Notes: generated from the letters alone by a model not told the origin. Shown: positions 30,835-42,872, counted from the first letter of the stretch. The stretch: 64,000 nucleotides of DNA from Omphalotus guepiniiformis (GCA_028554645.1 JAQOOI010000015.1:248001-312000), one strand, 5' to 3'. A program made the numbers and translations.

Positions 30835-33219
30835 TCATGATGGAGGTACCATGCTACTCGGTGGACGCTCTGTCTTTACTTCCTTTTTAGGTTCAGAAGA
30901 ACTACCATGAGAGTCTGGATCTGCAGAATCCATATACTCTAGTTCCTCGATCGGAGAAGAACTTCTACTTCTCGGATGATCGGGACGACCTGATGAGGGT
31001 CCGGTAGGATTGAAGTAATCATCGAATTTGGGAGTACCATCTGATGTCGTTAGATCCGGGATGTTCTCGGGAGTAGTTACAATTTTAGGTTCGCATTTAC
31101 AACATGGGAACCGTGTTTCATCAAAGGAAGCGTCTGGTGAGACCTTCACTTTGTTGTCTTTCGTCATGAATATCCATGCTTTAGTATGATCGGAATAGCC
31201 AATCATAGTCATCAATTCCGCCTTAGCTGTCAGTTTACGACGGTTACGTTCGTCTCTTGTAATATGAACGTAGGCTGCTGACCCAAAGGTGCGGAAGTAA
31301 GAAACATCCGGTTTCTTACTATAGAAAAGTTCTACAGGTGTTTTCCAATTAATGATACGAGAGGGACTGCAGTTACGGACATGAGAAGCCCCAAGTACTG
31401 AGAATTGCCACCAAGACTCCGGAAGGCAAGCATGCTGTTGCATTGCTTCCGATTTGTCTTCCAAACTTCTATCCACTCGCTCGGCTCGTCTATTCTGCTG
31501 ATGTACATAAGCGGCGGAGAACTGAAGTTGGATTCCTTCCTCTTTGAGGTAAGTACGGAATGGTTCATTTAGGAATCCTGTCCCTTGATCTACTCGTAAT
31601 ATTTTGATCTTTTTTCCAGTTTCCTTTTCATGCAGCGCTTTATAGTATTTGAAGGCTAGCAGTGTGTCAGGAGACTTATTCTTTAGAAGGATAGGGTGTG
31701 CGTAAGAAGAATGATCGTCTAGAAAGGTGACAACATATTTGTAGCCATGATAGGAACGTACAGGGAACTCCATAAGATCCGCGTGTACAAGATGTAAAGG
31801 TTCCAATTTACGTGGCTTTTCGGTTGAGGGATAAGACTTTGAAGGTTTCTTCTCTTTATTGCAACCGTCACACATGGAAAGATTGATCGGCTTTAATAAG
31901 CCTGGAAAACCTTGAACTGAATTAGGTAGATGTCGCAATACATCTGATGACGCATGGGCAAATCTGTTGTGCCAAATGGTAAAGGAATGTGTTTGTTGTG
32001 GTTTAATGATGTGAGCATGCTCGGGATGCACTATTTCGGTCTCGACAGTGAATAACCCGTTGTGGTTCTCACTGGGAAATCCCATGAGCAGCATATTACC
32101 ATTGGTATCATATACAGATAAGCAATCTTCTTTATGAAGATATCGTTGATATTTATTCAACGAGAAAAGCCTGTCTGTCCCTTGAAGATAATGAACCTCA
32201 TCGAGTTTAAGGACTTGAGTGTTTTCGTTCAAATCGCATACACGAATATGAACTGTGCCTATGCCTGTAAGCAGGTGTGTTTGTTCACCAGTCTTTCCAG
32301 AAGATGTTAGAACTTTGGGAACATCGAAATATTCGAAGTCCGTGAAATCAGATTTATCGCCGGTTATATGAACCGAAGCAGCTGAGTCCAGAATCCACTC
32401 AATTGCACCATTGACATGGGAAAGAGAAGATTTTTCAATGACCGACTTAGTTTGCTTCTTAGATGAATATGCTCGCAGATCACCGAATAGATTGACAGGT
32501 GTGAGAATTACATGATGTGCAGTCAACATTGTTTCGATAGAGGTTACATGATATGTGTCTGCAGTACTATATAAATACATCTTCTTTTTCTCATCTGCGA
32601 GTTCTTTCATCTGTAAGCAATGTGTAAGTCTTGTGTGGTCATTATAAGGAAAAATCACTTCCTGGTCATGAGGTACTGCAATATAAAAAACGCTGTTATC
32701 AAAATCACTGGGGAGACGAGCATCGCCAACATGTGCAGTAACCTCGGAGTTAGGAATTCTTCGAAGATGTCTGTAATATGGTTCGTCATCAGAGCGCTGA
32801 AAGTTGATAATGTAAGAAGTGCTGTTAGATCTTTCAGAGCGTGACGGCCCAAAATATTTGTCAAGTACCTCCTCGGTTGTGAGAGGAGTGACATCTGATG
32901 GTCCGGCAGGCCCGGTTGGAGGGGATACATGTGATGGAGATGTTCGAGTAGGATCAGCTGGAGACGCTGGCGTTCGACTCGTTCGGCCTCCATGTCTTCT
33001 CTGAACCGTTCTGCTCTCTCCGCTTGATGATTCGCTATTTCCTGAGCTTCTCTGAGATGGTTGTTCTGTTGCTCGTGTTCCAGTATTAGGAGATTGATCG
33101 ACTGAATGTCGTGATTCTCCGACAGTGGTTGGCACAGAAAACAGTGCACTAGGTCTTCCGGAATTGGCAGGCGTGGAATTGTTGGTGTAGAATGTGGAGA
33201 GATCGAAGATCTCCTCCAT
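30835..33219 (-). CDS. Copia protease and integrase segment
   Basis: A 794-residue frame which stays open upstream of its first ATG to about 33860. Near residue 275 is the protease box WILDSAASVHITG, with D-S-A where D-S-G is commoner. The pre-integrase zinc region (HNRFAHASSDVL, CDGCNKEKK) and an integrase core follow, with D in VHADLMEF, D in LRVDQGTGF and E in RRAERVDRSLEDK. It ends at a TGA that is probably a mutated Arg codon; the same frame continues to the RT. It would cut Gag-Pol and insert element DNA. Confidence 0.85.
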   Translation of the reverse strand: MEEIFDLSTFYTNNSTPANSGRPSALFSVPTTVGESRHSVDQSPNTGTRATEQPSQRSSGNSESSSGESRTVQRRHGGRTSRTPASPADPTRTSPSHVSPPTGPAGPSDVTPLTTEEVLDKYFGPSRSERSNSTSYIINFQRSDDEPYYRHLRRIPNSEVTAHVGDARLPSDFDNSVFYIAVPHDQEVIFPYNDHTRLTHCLQMKELADEKKKMYLYSTADTYHVTSIETMLTAHHVILTPVNLFGDLRAYSSKKQTKSVIEKSSLSHVNGAIEWILDSAASVHITGDKSDFTDFEYFDVPKVLTSSGKTGEQTHLLTGIGTVHIRVCDLNENTQVLKLDEVHYLQGTDRLFSLNKYQRYLHKEDCLSVYDTNGNMLLMGFPSENHNGLFTVETEIVHPEHAHIIKPQQTHSFTIWHNRFAHASSDVLRHLPNSVQGFPGLLKPINLSMCDGCNKEKKPSKSYPSTEKPRKLEPLHLVHADLMEFPVRSYHGYKYVVTFLDDHSSYAHPILLKNKSPDTLLAFKYYKALHEKETGKKIKILRVDQGTGFLNEPFRTYLKEEGIQLQFSAAYVHQQNRRAERVDRSLEDKSEAMQQHACLPESWWQFSVLGASHVRNCSPSRIINWKTPVELFYSKKPDVSYFRTFGSAAYVHITRDERNRRKLTAKAELMTMIGYSDHTKAWIFMTKDNKVKVSPDASFDETRFPCCKCEPKIVTTPENIPDLTTSDGTPKFDDYFNPTGPSSGRPDHPRSRSSSPIEELEYMDSADPDSHGSSSEPKKEVKTERPPSSMVPPS

Positions 33220-33865
33220 GTCGTAGGTCTCTGGTCTGGGTTCTGGTGATTCTGATGTGACCCGGATGGGGTTTGATGAGGAACCGAGTGTTCGGTCCTC
33301 TGGTTCTGGTGATACCTCTGTTGATGAAATGTAGATGACTGTGGCGGAAGCCCTGATCTCCGTGATCGGTATCTCAATCTCCGTCTCATCTGAGTCGGAG
33401 GTCTCGAGCTGGGAGCTTCTCCAATGAGTGTATTGTTCTCGGAGGGCAACTGCTCGTTCCTCGTCGTCTGGGGACTCTCTGGATATATCTGATGATACAT
33501 AGGCAGGTCGCTCTCCGTGGTCGGAGGACTGGTATTCCGAACTGGGATTGAGGATTCCAACTGCTGAGTCAATGGATGGGCTGGTTCCTGCTGGGTAGAA
33601 GACGCCGTAATAGTGTCGACTTGCGACTGGGTATGCGATGGAGGATTCTCCGTCGCTGTCCCATGGTTCGGCATCTGCCCAGGGATCAGAGTTGCGGTCA
33701 TTCCTGCTTCTGTCCTGTGCAACATTATGCGATTCAGAATCAATTGGTGAATCAATGATTCGTTCACCTGATTGATCGGTGTGGTCATTACTTCCTGGTT
33801 CCTCATTCTCCTTGTCGGAGTCTGAGTCGGCAGAGGTCTGATTGGTCTCGGCATCAAAACCAAGT

Positions 33866-35377
33866 TCATGTCTTTGTTGGTCTCGGCATCAAAACCGAGT
33901 TCATGTCTTCGTTGGTCCCATTCAGACCAAGTTCTGTAGCCGAGTGGGAAGATATATTCAAGGAAGTAACCGTGGGACCCGATGTCGTCCCTTCTTGGTT
34001 CGCGAGCAAGCGCAAGAAGTTCACGTTCTTCAGGTATACAGGGTTCTTCCCCTTCTTCGATGACGTATCTATTGTAGAGGTCTGAGTTGTTTCCTTCTGG
34101 ATTGAATCTTCTGTTCCAGTAGTACCAGATGTAGGCGTAGTGAATTTCTGCGTCTTCGAGATTGACGAAGTTGTACCTTGGTCCTGGACCATGTTCGGGA
34201 TGGAAGTTCGTGATATAGAGTCTTCCTTCCTTGTGGTCCTGGATGCAGTCTCGAAGTCTTCTGCAGTAGCTACGGATCGTGTCATCGAGTCCTTCAGTAA
34301 GGCGGGATCTTCCGGTGTTGGCATCTGATAGAGAGCCGATGCTTCGGCATTGATCCGTTCAAATACAATCTCCTCCTCGGTGTTGAGAGGAGTGGCTTCG
34401 GAAGTCTCTTCTTCTTCCTCATCTTCGGTGTCAGAATGGTCTGGTGATTCGGCATTTGCCAGATAGGCAAATTCCGTGGTTGCATCATTGTAAAATAATA
34501 TGTCCTTCATCATGACATCGGCAAGATTGGCACGTTCCTTGCCCTTTCCCTTTTTAGGTCCTCCTTTCTTTCCTGAGTGCTTGTTCTTGCGCTTCTTCCC
34601 TTTGTTCTGGGAAGAGGAAGGAAGATGTTCGGACTGATTAGTGGGTTTACCAGTCTTCTGGTTTTTCCACTGGGCTGGTTGCTTGTTCCAGCGATGAAGT
34701 CCGGACGTTTTGGATGGGAAAGCGGAGAAGACTTCTCTGTGTTGATGTTTGCGTAACATGATTTCGGAAACAACATGTGGACAAATATTATTGAAAGTGA
34801 ATTCCTGGGAATGGAGCATAGTGGTCCTCCAGGTGCTCCAGGAGGAAGGTAAGGCGGTGAGAAAAGTCATGACTTGTAAGGTTTCATTGAACTCGATTTT
34901 CTTGTGATTCTTGAGTCGATCACACATGGTAGTGAATCGATCAAGGCTCTTAAGAATATCGTGGGAGTCTCGGATTTTAAAGTCCTTGATGGCTCCAAAT
35001 TCAACGAATAAAGTCATGTCAGTGGGGGTATCGAAGGCCGCTTTGAGATTAGCCCAGGTATCATGGGCATTCGGAGCAACGTGGGAATGATATTCGATAA
35101 GAAGTTTCATTTTGATGTAACCAATGCATTGGGTATCGGTTTCTTTCCAGGCATCATATTGAATGTTGTGAGATCGGGTAGTACTAGCCGGAGTAGTAGT
35201 AGTGCCAGAAGTGCTGGCAGGTACTTCAGTGACTTCATACTCCGTCTCAATTTTCAAAACCGCAAAGAAGAGATTTTTGGATTCAAGGAAAGATTGCATA
35301 AAAGTGGACCAGGTGAACCAATTGTTCATTTTCAGAAGAGGAATCAGAGAGAAGCCGTTGGATTGGTTGGAAGACAT
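33866..35377 (-). CDS. gag: Copia Gag (UBN2-type)
   Basis: 503 residues. The N-terminal 220 residues match the copia Gag fold (MNNWFTWSTFMQSFLESK, AHDTWANLKAAFD, VMTFLTALPSSW). A strongly basic patch rich in Lys and Gly (about residues 265-290) stands where many elements have a CCHC knuckle; none is present. The frame ends within a 35-bp tandem repeat (33840-33910), whose duplication shifts the reading frame relative to the protease frame downstream. Confidence 0.82.
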   Translation of the reverse strand: MSSNQSNGFSLIPLLKMNNWFTWSTFMQSFLESKNLFFAVLKIETEYEVTEVPASTSGTTTTPASTTRSHNIQYDAWKETDTQCIGYIKMKLLIEYHSHVAPNAHDTWANLKAAFDTPTDMTLFVEFGAIKDFKIRDSHDILKSLDRFTTMCDRLKNHKKIEFNETLQVMTFLTALPSSWSTWRTTMLHSQEFTFNNICPHVVSEIMLRKHQHREVFSAFPSKTSGLHRWNKQPAQWKNQKTGKPTNQSEHLPSSSQNKGKKRKNKHSGKKGGPKKGKGKERANLADVMMKDILFYNDATTEFAYLANAESPDHSDTEDEEEEETSEATPLNTEEEIVFERINAEASALYQMPTPEDPALLKDSMTRSVATAEDFETASRTTRKEDSISRTSIPNMVQDQGTTSSISKTQKFTTPTSGTTGTEDSIQKETTQTSTIDTSSKKGKNPVYLKNVNFLRLLANQEGTTSGPTVTSLNISSHSATELGLNGTNEDMNSVLMPRPTKT

Positions 35378-36035
35378 TTGAAGAAGTTTCTGGAAAGGAA
35401 GCTGTTAGTAACAGACATCCAATGTGATCATTGCTTGGGCAATGGGCAAAACACTAGTTCTGTACTAACTCCGTCGGTAACCTCACGAAGAGATTTCGGG
35501 AGCTTCCCAGATCTATGAGGTAACTGAGGTTCTAATGAGGATCATGTTTCCTTCGACTTCCAGGGTCTCATCACCCCTGCGAAGTATACGTAAAAGAATA
35601 GATCTCCGCCTTCGAAAGATCTTTCGATCATGGAAGGGACTTATGCAGAGTCTATATACTATATACGTCTATTTCTAGTAAAAATGTTTCCATACTAGGT
35701 ATAAAAGATGGTATAGTAATATCGGGTCCGAACGGTTGTCCGATAGGGGGGACTCTTTTGGGTTTTACAAACCCCCCTTCAGCTGTCTGGCGGAGGCATT
35801 ATAAGGCCCGGCCCGGACACTGGGTTAGAAAGAAGTTGAAAGGTGGAACCCGTAATATACATGGTATGAGAAGCACATGCGACGAATAAGACAGTCAAAC
35901 GGGTGAAACCGAAATTACCTTTCTGCTAAATGATCCTCGTTAGTCATTACCCTCAAGCCGGACATCGAAGTAGACGTCGACAACAACGAAGTGGTGCGTT
36001 GGTCGGTGATGAATTGTCTACGAGAGCGATGGCCG

Positions 36036-36047
36036 GGGCCCATAACC
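36036..36047 (-). promoter_or_regulatory. Primer-binding site: initiator tRNA-Met anticodon region
   Basis: Directly inside the 5' LTR the minus strand reads GGTTATGGGCCC, complementary to GGGCCCAUAACC of eukaryotic initiator tRNA-Met. Priming by an internal tRNA half is known for copia-type elements. Confidence 0.75.
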
Positions 36048-36389
36048 TGTTGAAACGGTCACAGTGGACTACCGGGGACAGGTCAACTACAAGACGGTAA
36101 GTGCATACTCACCGATAGCTGATAGTTTCTTGGATAGACAAGCAGTAGAGGTCGAACTTGAGTAAGTATTCAACTTGTCGTCCTTGCTGGACGACCTACT
36201 ACTTTTATATCTAAAATACATGGTCCGTGCTCATGTATGTAAAGTAGTGTATGATTAAGAAGTACTAGTATCTATAATACTGTCCAATAGCTATAATTCC
36301 TCTTGGGAATTTAGCGTAATCATACTTGCATATTCATGCGATGTCGGACTACTGTACGTGTACGTCTACACTAAGCAGATATTCCAACA
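36048..36389 (-). repeat. 5' LTR of the copia element
   Basis: 342 bp with TGTTG...CAACA ends and AAGCT outside. The few differences from the 3' LTR are all C/T or A/G. Confidence 0.93.
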
Positions 36390-36703
36390 AAGCTAGCTCA
36401 ACTATACTAGATACCCGGGCTGCAGTACATATGTACATACCGCAGCTCGGGTGTTTAAGTGTGGTCAGTATCAATGTAACAATCGCGGATGGTGTTCACA
36501 AGGTCAGCTTTCGGAGTCGTGAACTGCGCGACGAAAATCTGCATGTCATAGTCAGACTATCGTGGCCGTGATTTTAGCATAACATTCATCACGCAAGGCA
36601 TTAAAGTACTATCTGGTAAGTTTTAGATCACATCAAGCATCAAGTATCCACATTTAATACATTCCCCTACTATCTCCACTATCCACTATATCTTCTAAAC
36701 TCT

Positions 36704-39495
36704 TCAATTCGGTCGGCTTCTCTTGTCGGAAGACGGGCAGGCCATGTCCTCTTCATTTTTTCGTTTTTGTGACGTCTTCTCGGGCAAAGCATGCACAATA
36801 CGTTTGCTGAGTTCGTTAGGCCAGCCCTTCTCTGTGTTGACAGCATCGGTGAAGCGATTTATCATCCACTTCGAGTTGAGGCTGTCGAGGCGCAGTATGT
36901 ATGCCACTCCTAGGTTAACTTTTGCTAAGGATTTGCGTGCCTCCTCCGATCCAGCACTATCGTATTGGGTCCTCCATATATCAATAGTCTCCTGCGGATA
37001 CGAGTCTTGATATCGTACAGACAAGACATCTTCCAAAGCACCGATGAGTCCTCGGAGCGCAGTCGCCGGCAGCTTTCCTTTTTTGGTCAAATACTTGAAA
37101 GTGATAAAACTTGGTTTTGAAAGGAAACCGGCACATCCTCCGGGAGCTTCGGGGCTAGACGTGGCATAGTCGAAAACCTGTTGCATTATAGTCCCCAACA
37201 TCTCAACACCGAAAGAGTGTTTCGCGTAACGAAGCGTCACCCAACTCAGAACGTGGAAAAAACTCTCGAGGTCGTCCTCAATCATGAGTCTAGACGTTTG
37301 TGGCAGGTCTAGCTGTTCCAAATCATTGTTCTCTTGAGACGTTTCATTAGGCTCCTGGGATTCTGCCTCTTCAGCGACCTCAGAACCTTGAGATATTTTC
37401 GGCACATCCAGCTCATCCATCTCCTCCTGCTTATCTGTATCTTCTGCTTCATGGTCTTCTGAGTCACCATCATGGGCCATGAGTGCTCGCCCAGCGATGA
37501 ATTGCCAAGTACCCTGAGAAAACTGTTGAGCTTATTGTGACATCTCGAAACAACACTTGACATACCGTACGCTCAATCTCCCTTGCAATTTTTCCGAGCA
37601 GATCAACCGGCTTTGAAAGGTCCCAGTCAATTAGGAATCCACCGCCGTCTTTACCAATCAAGATGTTCCCGACACTGATGTCGCGATGCAAAATCCCTGC
37701 TACCTTGTATGCTTCTTGGTGTGCTAGACAAGACAAGTCAGACAGAATCGAGGGTAGTAAGAGAAGGAAACTCACCTATCAACGCATCTCTCATGGCAGC
37801 CACAAACTCACGGGTGTTCTCGAATTGTGTGAGGTCATGACCGACATCCTGAAGAAGTAGGCGATAATGTTGATGCTGGCGGAGTCGAAGAGGTTTCTCT
37901 CCGGGAAAGCAGACACCATCTGTCATAGTGTGATGATGAGGTAGAGGAATGTCGCCAGCTTCGTAACATTCCGGGATATGGTGCACGTGATGGTGGTGAA
38001 GCTGTTGATAGGTATCTCCCTCTTTCACCATATATTTGGCGTCAACGCGCCACGTATCTTTTAGCAACACACTTCGGTCACCCACGGGAACCCACACGCT
38101 AATCACACGAGTGCATCTACCTGTGACGGTGCCACGGCCTCGGAAGAAAGGCTTTCCGCCATAACAAGATATAGGAGTGCGTTGCTTCGCCGCATCATCG
38201 TAGACAGCAAAGCGCCACACATCATCACGAGCTTTCAGCTGAAGCTTCGTCCGCGCGAGTTCGACGTTGTCATCCACAGTTGGTGTCATGGAGGTCATCA
38301 CCTGGCGATTACCGGTACCATCAGGTTCTGAAATGTAGCGAAATTTACTGAATCTGGTGACAGTCGCATCGAGACCTCGATCCGCGTCTGAAGCGTGACT
38401 GAACCGCCAGAAAAATTCTGCCAGTAGCTTCGCCCCAGCCTTGGTGCTGATCTCAATCCTCTCGGTAACGACGGCACCAGATCGATCCCATCGAATCAAC
38501 CTGGCCCAAGTCTTGCCAATCAATATCGAGAAGAGGTGAGTGCGATACTGATGTGCTAATTGGGCAACAGCATATGAGATGATCTGCCCGCGTGTGTCCT
38601 TCCCGTCAATAGTGTCATGAATGAAAGGAGAGGATGCGTCGTCGCAGAATGCGTCATCCTTTTCACTCAACTTGACCTCGATGTGCGTTTGCGCCCAGGA
38701 CATATCAGTCACGACCTGGAAGTCTCGTAAAGCTCTAGGCTGCGCCTTAGCATCCCCCGACCTGCGCCTAATGTATAAGTCTTCGGCTTGGCGGTCCTTG
38801 CGCAACCTTTCGATGTCCTCTACTTTGTACATTGTGAGGTCAGGCTTGATTTGGGACTGTTCATCACTAGTGTTCGTAGTATCGGCATGCTTTGACGTGT
38901 TCACAATCTCCATGCACGGGCAAAACTGTGTGAGCGCATCTATCTACAAGTTCATGAGTCAGCCTTCAGTACGCGAGGAGACTTGGCCAATCATACTTAC
39001 CAACGGGTCATACATCGCAGTCTCAAACGTCTCCTTGTGTATCTCTGTGAGCTTCTTGATAGCATTTTTTACCTTTTTTGACCTCCACCGAGGTGCCTTT
39101 TCAACGTTGGCCAGGTAGCGATCAATGAAGTCTTGAGCCACTACCGGTCCGCAAAACTTGTTCCCCATCTCCTCAGCTAGAAATATCAAGTGCGTTTCGC
39201 GACGAAAGTGCATCGAGGTGAATATGCCAGTCTGCGCGGTTTTCGGCATGAGGGGCGTTTCTTGAACAGTATGTTTGTCTGGTTGCCTGTTAGGAGGTGT
39301 AATGGGGCGGTCCTCGAGTGGGGAGTCTTCTTCCTCGGCGTCCGACTCTGAAATAGGATCGGGGATTGATAAGGGTGGTATCCACGACTGAGGTGTAGGA
39401 GGAGAGCTATACGCTGGCAAGACTGCTGAAGAGAATAGCGAACGATCACGGAAAGATTTTCGACTGTGCTTCTGTGTTTTCTGTGAGGACGCCAT
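36704..39495 (-). CDS. FunK1-type fungal protein kinase
   Basis: Four exons join in frame: 39495-39001, 38943-37776, 37723-37566 and 37513-36704, 2631 nt or 876 residues, with three introns of 52-57 nt and standard GT-AG ends. The kinase core shows the catalytic loop LHRDISVGNILI and the metal-binding DWDLSK (DWD in place of DFG), then RTGTWQFIAGRAL, as in the fungus-specific FunK1 family, followed by an insertion rich in Glu and Asp and a conserved helical end (DDLESFFHVLSWVTLRYA). The N-terminal half holds the family's region with YAVAQLAHQYRTHLFSILI. The start at 39495 (MASSQKTQ) is preferred over 39585 because the extra residues look unlike the family. The tail KRKNEED...KRSRPN may be a nuclear signal. 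It lies just right of the copia element. The substrate is unknown. Confidence 0.87.
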
Positions 39496-41075
39496 GGTTG
39501 AATCAAGAGATGATATTGAGAGCTTACTGTCTAGTTTTCTGTGTTTTTGTATATCCAAGGGACAATGGCGAGTGTGTTTGCCCAAATACGCGTTAATGTC
39601 AAAGTTAGTGGACCAAGTGGCCGCAAGTTGGACGCGTCAAAGCAAAGTGGCCACAGGCTTTACCAGGGGCACGTGACCTAGTATTGTCTCGGCCCGCCAA
39701 ATCCGTCTGAATGGAATGCGTCACTTTTACAAAGTAACTATCCTGTACAAGATATCACCGGTGCACCTGTTACCTGAGTAACGTTGCGCTGCTTTTCCCT
39801 CTCGCCTTCTCCCTCTACTTCTTAGGCTCGCTCATTTCGACAAGGGCTAGAATGGCTGATCTTTTTTCTTAGACCTTGAGAGAGCGATACATCGGTACTT
39901 TCTCAAGAATAGTCTCCGTGTCTTCGATTCTTGTCGCTCCCCTGCCGCCCATGAAGAACCTACTAGTATTCAAATGCGCATACATCGGTGGATTTTGGAC
40001 GCAATTGCACGATGACATGATTGTGGTCATGGAGGGTCATGGGCGCTTGGAATCTACTAGTGATTTGCGTCTCTGTCGAAGCTTTCTAGGAACAAGTACA
40101 ACTTCCAAAGGAAATCCATTACAGTACATTTTTATGACATCCTTGCATCGCAGCATACTGCAAGAGTGACCTTTGGCACAGAGGGTAAGAAAGCAACAAA
40201 GTGGGGATCTACATCCCTTCCCCAGCGATCGTACCCCAAGATAGTAGTGACGCCTCACCATCAATTTCGAAAGAATTTCACTGGTTGATGTTTGTGTCAT
40301 ATGTACCACCTCATACCAGCTCATACCACCCAGGCTGTATCTGAACGCGGGACCAATTGTAGTACATATTCAGAGAAATTACTGTGACAATGTGATGATC
40401 TGCTAGTCATCATGATGGCGGGACGACAATTGTATTGCGTTTCCGTCTACATCTAGGGACCGTACCGTAATACACCGAATTCCTTCATGCGACATATGGC
40501 TCAGCTGTGTCCAGCTATGAAGCTGTTTTCAGGGCAAGCTTCTATCTATTCTATTCAATACATTTTCATCGAAATTCCTGCATCAATCGAAGTCTCATCA
40601 GAATCGCGAATTAGTACTGCTCGAATCCACGTCCAGCGTATCAAGTTCTCGAGCAACCGCCAATGGGTGTCTCGGCGGTGATGCCTCGGACTCAAGATGA
40701 GACAGCGTATCCATAAGTATAGTTGTCCTCGCTTTCCCGCGGAGCCCAATACGATATGTGATGCTGAGAACGACTTGCGGCCATGGTCTTTGGTGGGATG
40801 ACCATGTTGTGATCGACGGTGTTCGTGCTGCTTTTCTGTGCGATGTCAAGAATAGATTGAGTGGGAGGCGACAACGGCCCATGAGTCGAACTCAATGACG
40901 AAGACCAGCGTGCTGTGGATGATGGTTGCATAGGCGTTTCGGAGCCCATTTTCAGCATTTCGACGGAGTTAAGATTCTGTTTGACGTGTGAGATCAATCT
41001 CAAACAAAGAGATGTAGAGTTGTTGACGAACCAAGTTATCAAGCTGGACATCAATGATAATGATGGGATTACTCA
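39496..41075. other. Intergenic stretch without a recognised gene
   Basis: Short open frames occur on both strands (for example 40692-41054 minus, Ser/Thr-rich) but none shows a known domain, a clear start or consistent splice sites. No RNA gene or repeat was recognised. Confidence 0.4.
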
Positions 41076-42872
41076 TTAGCACTCGGGACGAAGAACTGTA
41101 AGTTCATCAACACTCGCCTCGGATGATGTGGGTCGCGTCGTATCGGGGCTGACTGAATTCAGATCTGGACCGCTCCTCTTGGAAGTTGTTGGCAGCATTG
41201 AATTGGAATTGAACGTTGAGTTCGGAAACAACGCATTTTGGGCTCGTGGCCCCGTGTCGCTGCTGTCAGAACCTAAACGCCGAGCGTTGAGTCTAGGGCC
41301 GTCGACATTAAGTGTTAACTGATTGTTTGATGGTCAAAGATTGATTAAAGAATGTCAGACTTACGATGCAAGTAACGAAATAGTGTACAGCTTTGCCAAT
41401 GTGAAGTCCCAGATGAAAAAGCTACCATACAGACGAGCATTCAGGCCCGAGAGAATATGGACAAAAGCGTGCCTTACTAAGTTGTATTCTGGAAGAAAGC
41501 ATGTACATGTACCTATCAGCAGATGTTGATAGGAATGTAAACTTACGGAGAGACGTACTGGCAACACCAAGAAAACGATGATATCTGCTAATACAGCCGT
41601 AGTCGTTAGTGCCCCGCTTTCTATGCTATTTCTGATTTCGATTAGCCAGTGACTTGATGTTGCGAAAGAACGTGTGGACTTACTTCTGATTATTCTACTG
41701 ATGTACGAGTTCAAATCCGAATTCAAGGCTGTACGGTGCCTGCGACGTTTCCTGACCTAAGAAACCAGAATCTCAATCAATCGTGAATTTTTGAATCATT
41801 AAAGCCAGGACGAATTTCACCAGGATAAAAACGATGGTGCCAGTGAGGAGGATATCTGTCACAGCTGAACCGAAAAGCCAAACAATTGCTGCATCTGAGA
41901 GGCGAGTCCCTTCTTGTTGGAAAAATGGATGAACGATGACGCCGCTGGCTAACCACAAACCACCCGCTGTATGCGTCCTTAGCCTATCGCCACAGGAAAT
42001 TCATGCTAAGATTGCATACCAAGCGAACAAAGAGAAAATATAGCAATGATAGTGGTGATTAGGAGAGATTGCGACATGACTTTGATGCGCCATGCCATAA
42101 ACAATTGTACGGGCGTCGAGACCAGTGCCTACACATATCCAGTCATGATTAGCATTCATGAAACACGGAAATTTATTGACATGCGCACCGTGACTGCCGA
42201 ATCTTAGCAGGCAGGCAAACAAAACCGTCTGAGTATAGGTCATGCGTCAGGGACTTCATTCGCCTACCTGCGGGAAGAACTGAACATTGTCGCAAAGAAG
42301 TCAGTACCTGCCGAGGACGAAACCATTGTGGCACAAACTAACACTTTGGTGAAATGGGAACCGTGCTACCTGTAGCATCCATCAACTTAACGAAAGAACA
42401 TCTGCCTGCCCTGAAAGCTACGCACCATACCGAGTAATCAGCGGTTCGTATATTAGGGCAATGTCGCAGCCTGTATTGACGACACCCGCCACCATGAGGT
42501 ATGCGACCAGGCATTTAAACCACCACAAATCTCTTCATTCAAGGTCGTCAGCCCATTCAATTCAAGTAAGCTGTCGAGAGAACATACCCTTTATAATTTT
42601 GGAAATAGAAAAATGTCTATAACGATGTCTATGAGAACACTGAAGTAACGATAAACTTTCTACTCGCCTGTACAGCAGAGACCTTGATACCAGGGTAAGC
42701 GACCTCAGAGACCAGGGGTCATCCCACTGCAGCGTCACAAAAAGGACTTACACCAAGAAGAATCGCGTTGCCCAAAGTGCCGATTAACATAGGCGCAAAA
42801 CTAGAAAGAGCGACTTTAGCTGAGTCAACGAAAATACACTGCGACTTACGCCTGTCCAGGAGCAAGAGACAT
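41076..42872 (-). CDS. DUF6534-type multi-pass membrane protein, copy 1 (spliced)
   Basis: Starts MSLAPGQA at 42872, with a GTAAGT donor after eight codons, then FAPMLIGTLGNAILLG, a 15-nt microexon (42668-42682, VSAVQ) and TFFYFQNYK. Later exons give VAYLMVAGVVNTGCDIALIYEPLI, SDAAIVWLFGSAVTDILLTGTIVFIL, SGALTTTAVLADIIVFLVL and FIWDFTLAKLYTISLLASLNARR, then a Ser/Thr-rich tail ending at 41076. These segments in this order are typical of the Agaricomycete DUF6534 family: about seven membrane helices, a cytosolic tail, function unknown. The intron after the microexon (42667-42617) begins with GC. Not all exon limits could be fixed, and a disabling mutation cannot be excluded. Confidence 0.72.

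Larger units (their letters stand above)
28484..36389 (-). mobile_element. Ty1/copia retrotransposon, full length (7906 bp), coding frames broken
   Basis: Two 342-bp LTRs (28484-28825 and 36048-36389) start TGTTG and end CAACA, differ at about six sites, all transitions, and are flanked by perfect AAGCT duplications (28479-28483 and 36390-36394). The order on the minus strand is primer site, gag, protease-integrase, RT-RNase H, purine tract, LTR, the copia order. The 670-bp leader between LTR and gag holds no gene. High LTR identity means a fairly recent insertion, yet the pol has stops and frameshifts, so mutation was fast or it was copied from a defective parent. Confidence 0.93.

Noticed and set aside
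32655..33869. 404-codon frame overlapping copia gag and protease-integrase
   Set aside because: Low-complexity Pro/Gln/Thr/Ser content in a shifted frame; the acidic alternative frame that leads into protease reads more like the native linker.
39876..40882. Several short open frames between the kinase and the DUF6534 gene
   Set aside because: No domain, no coherent splice pattern, and similar lengths expected by chance.
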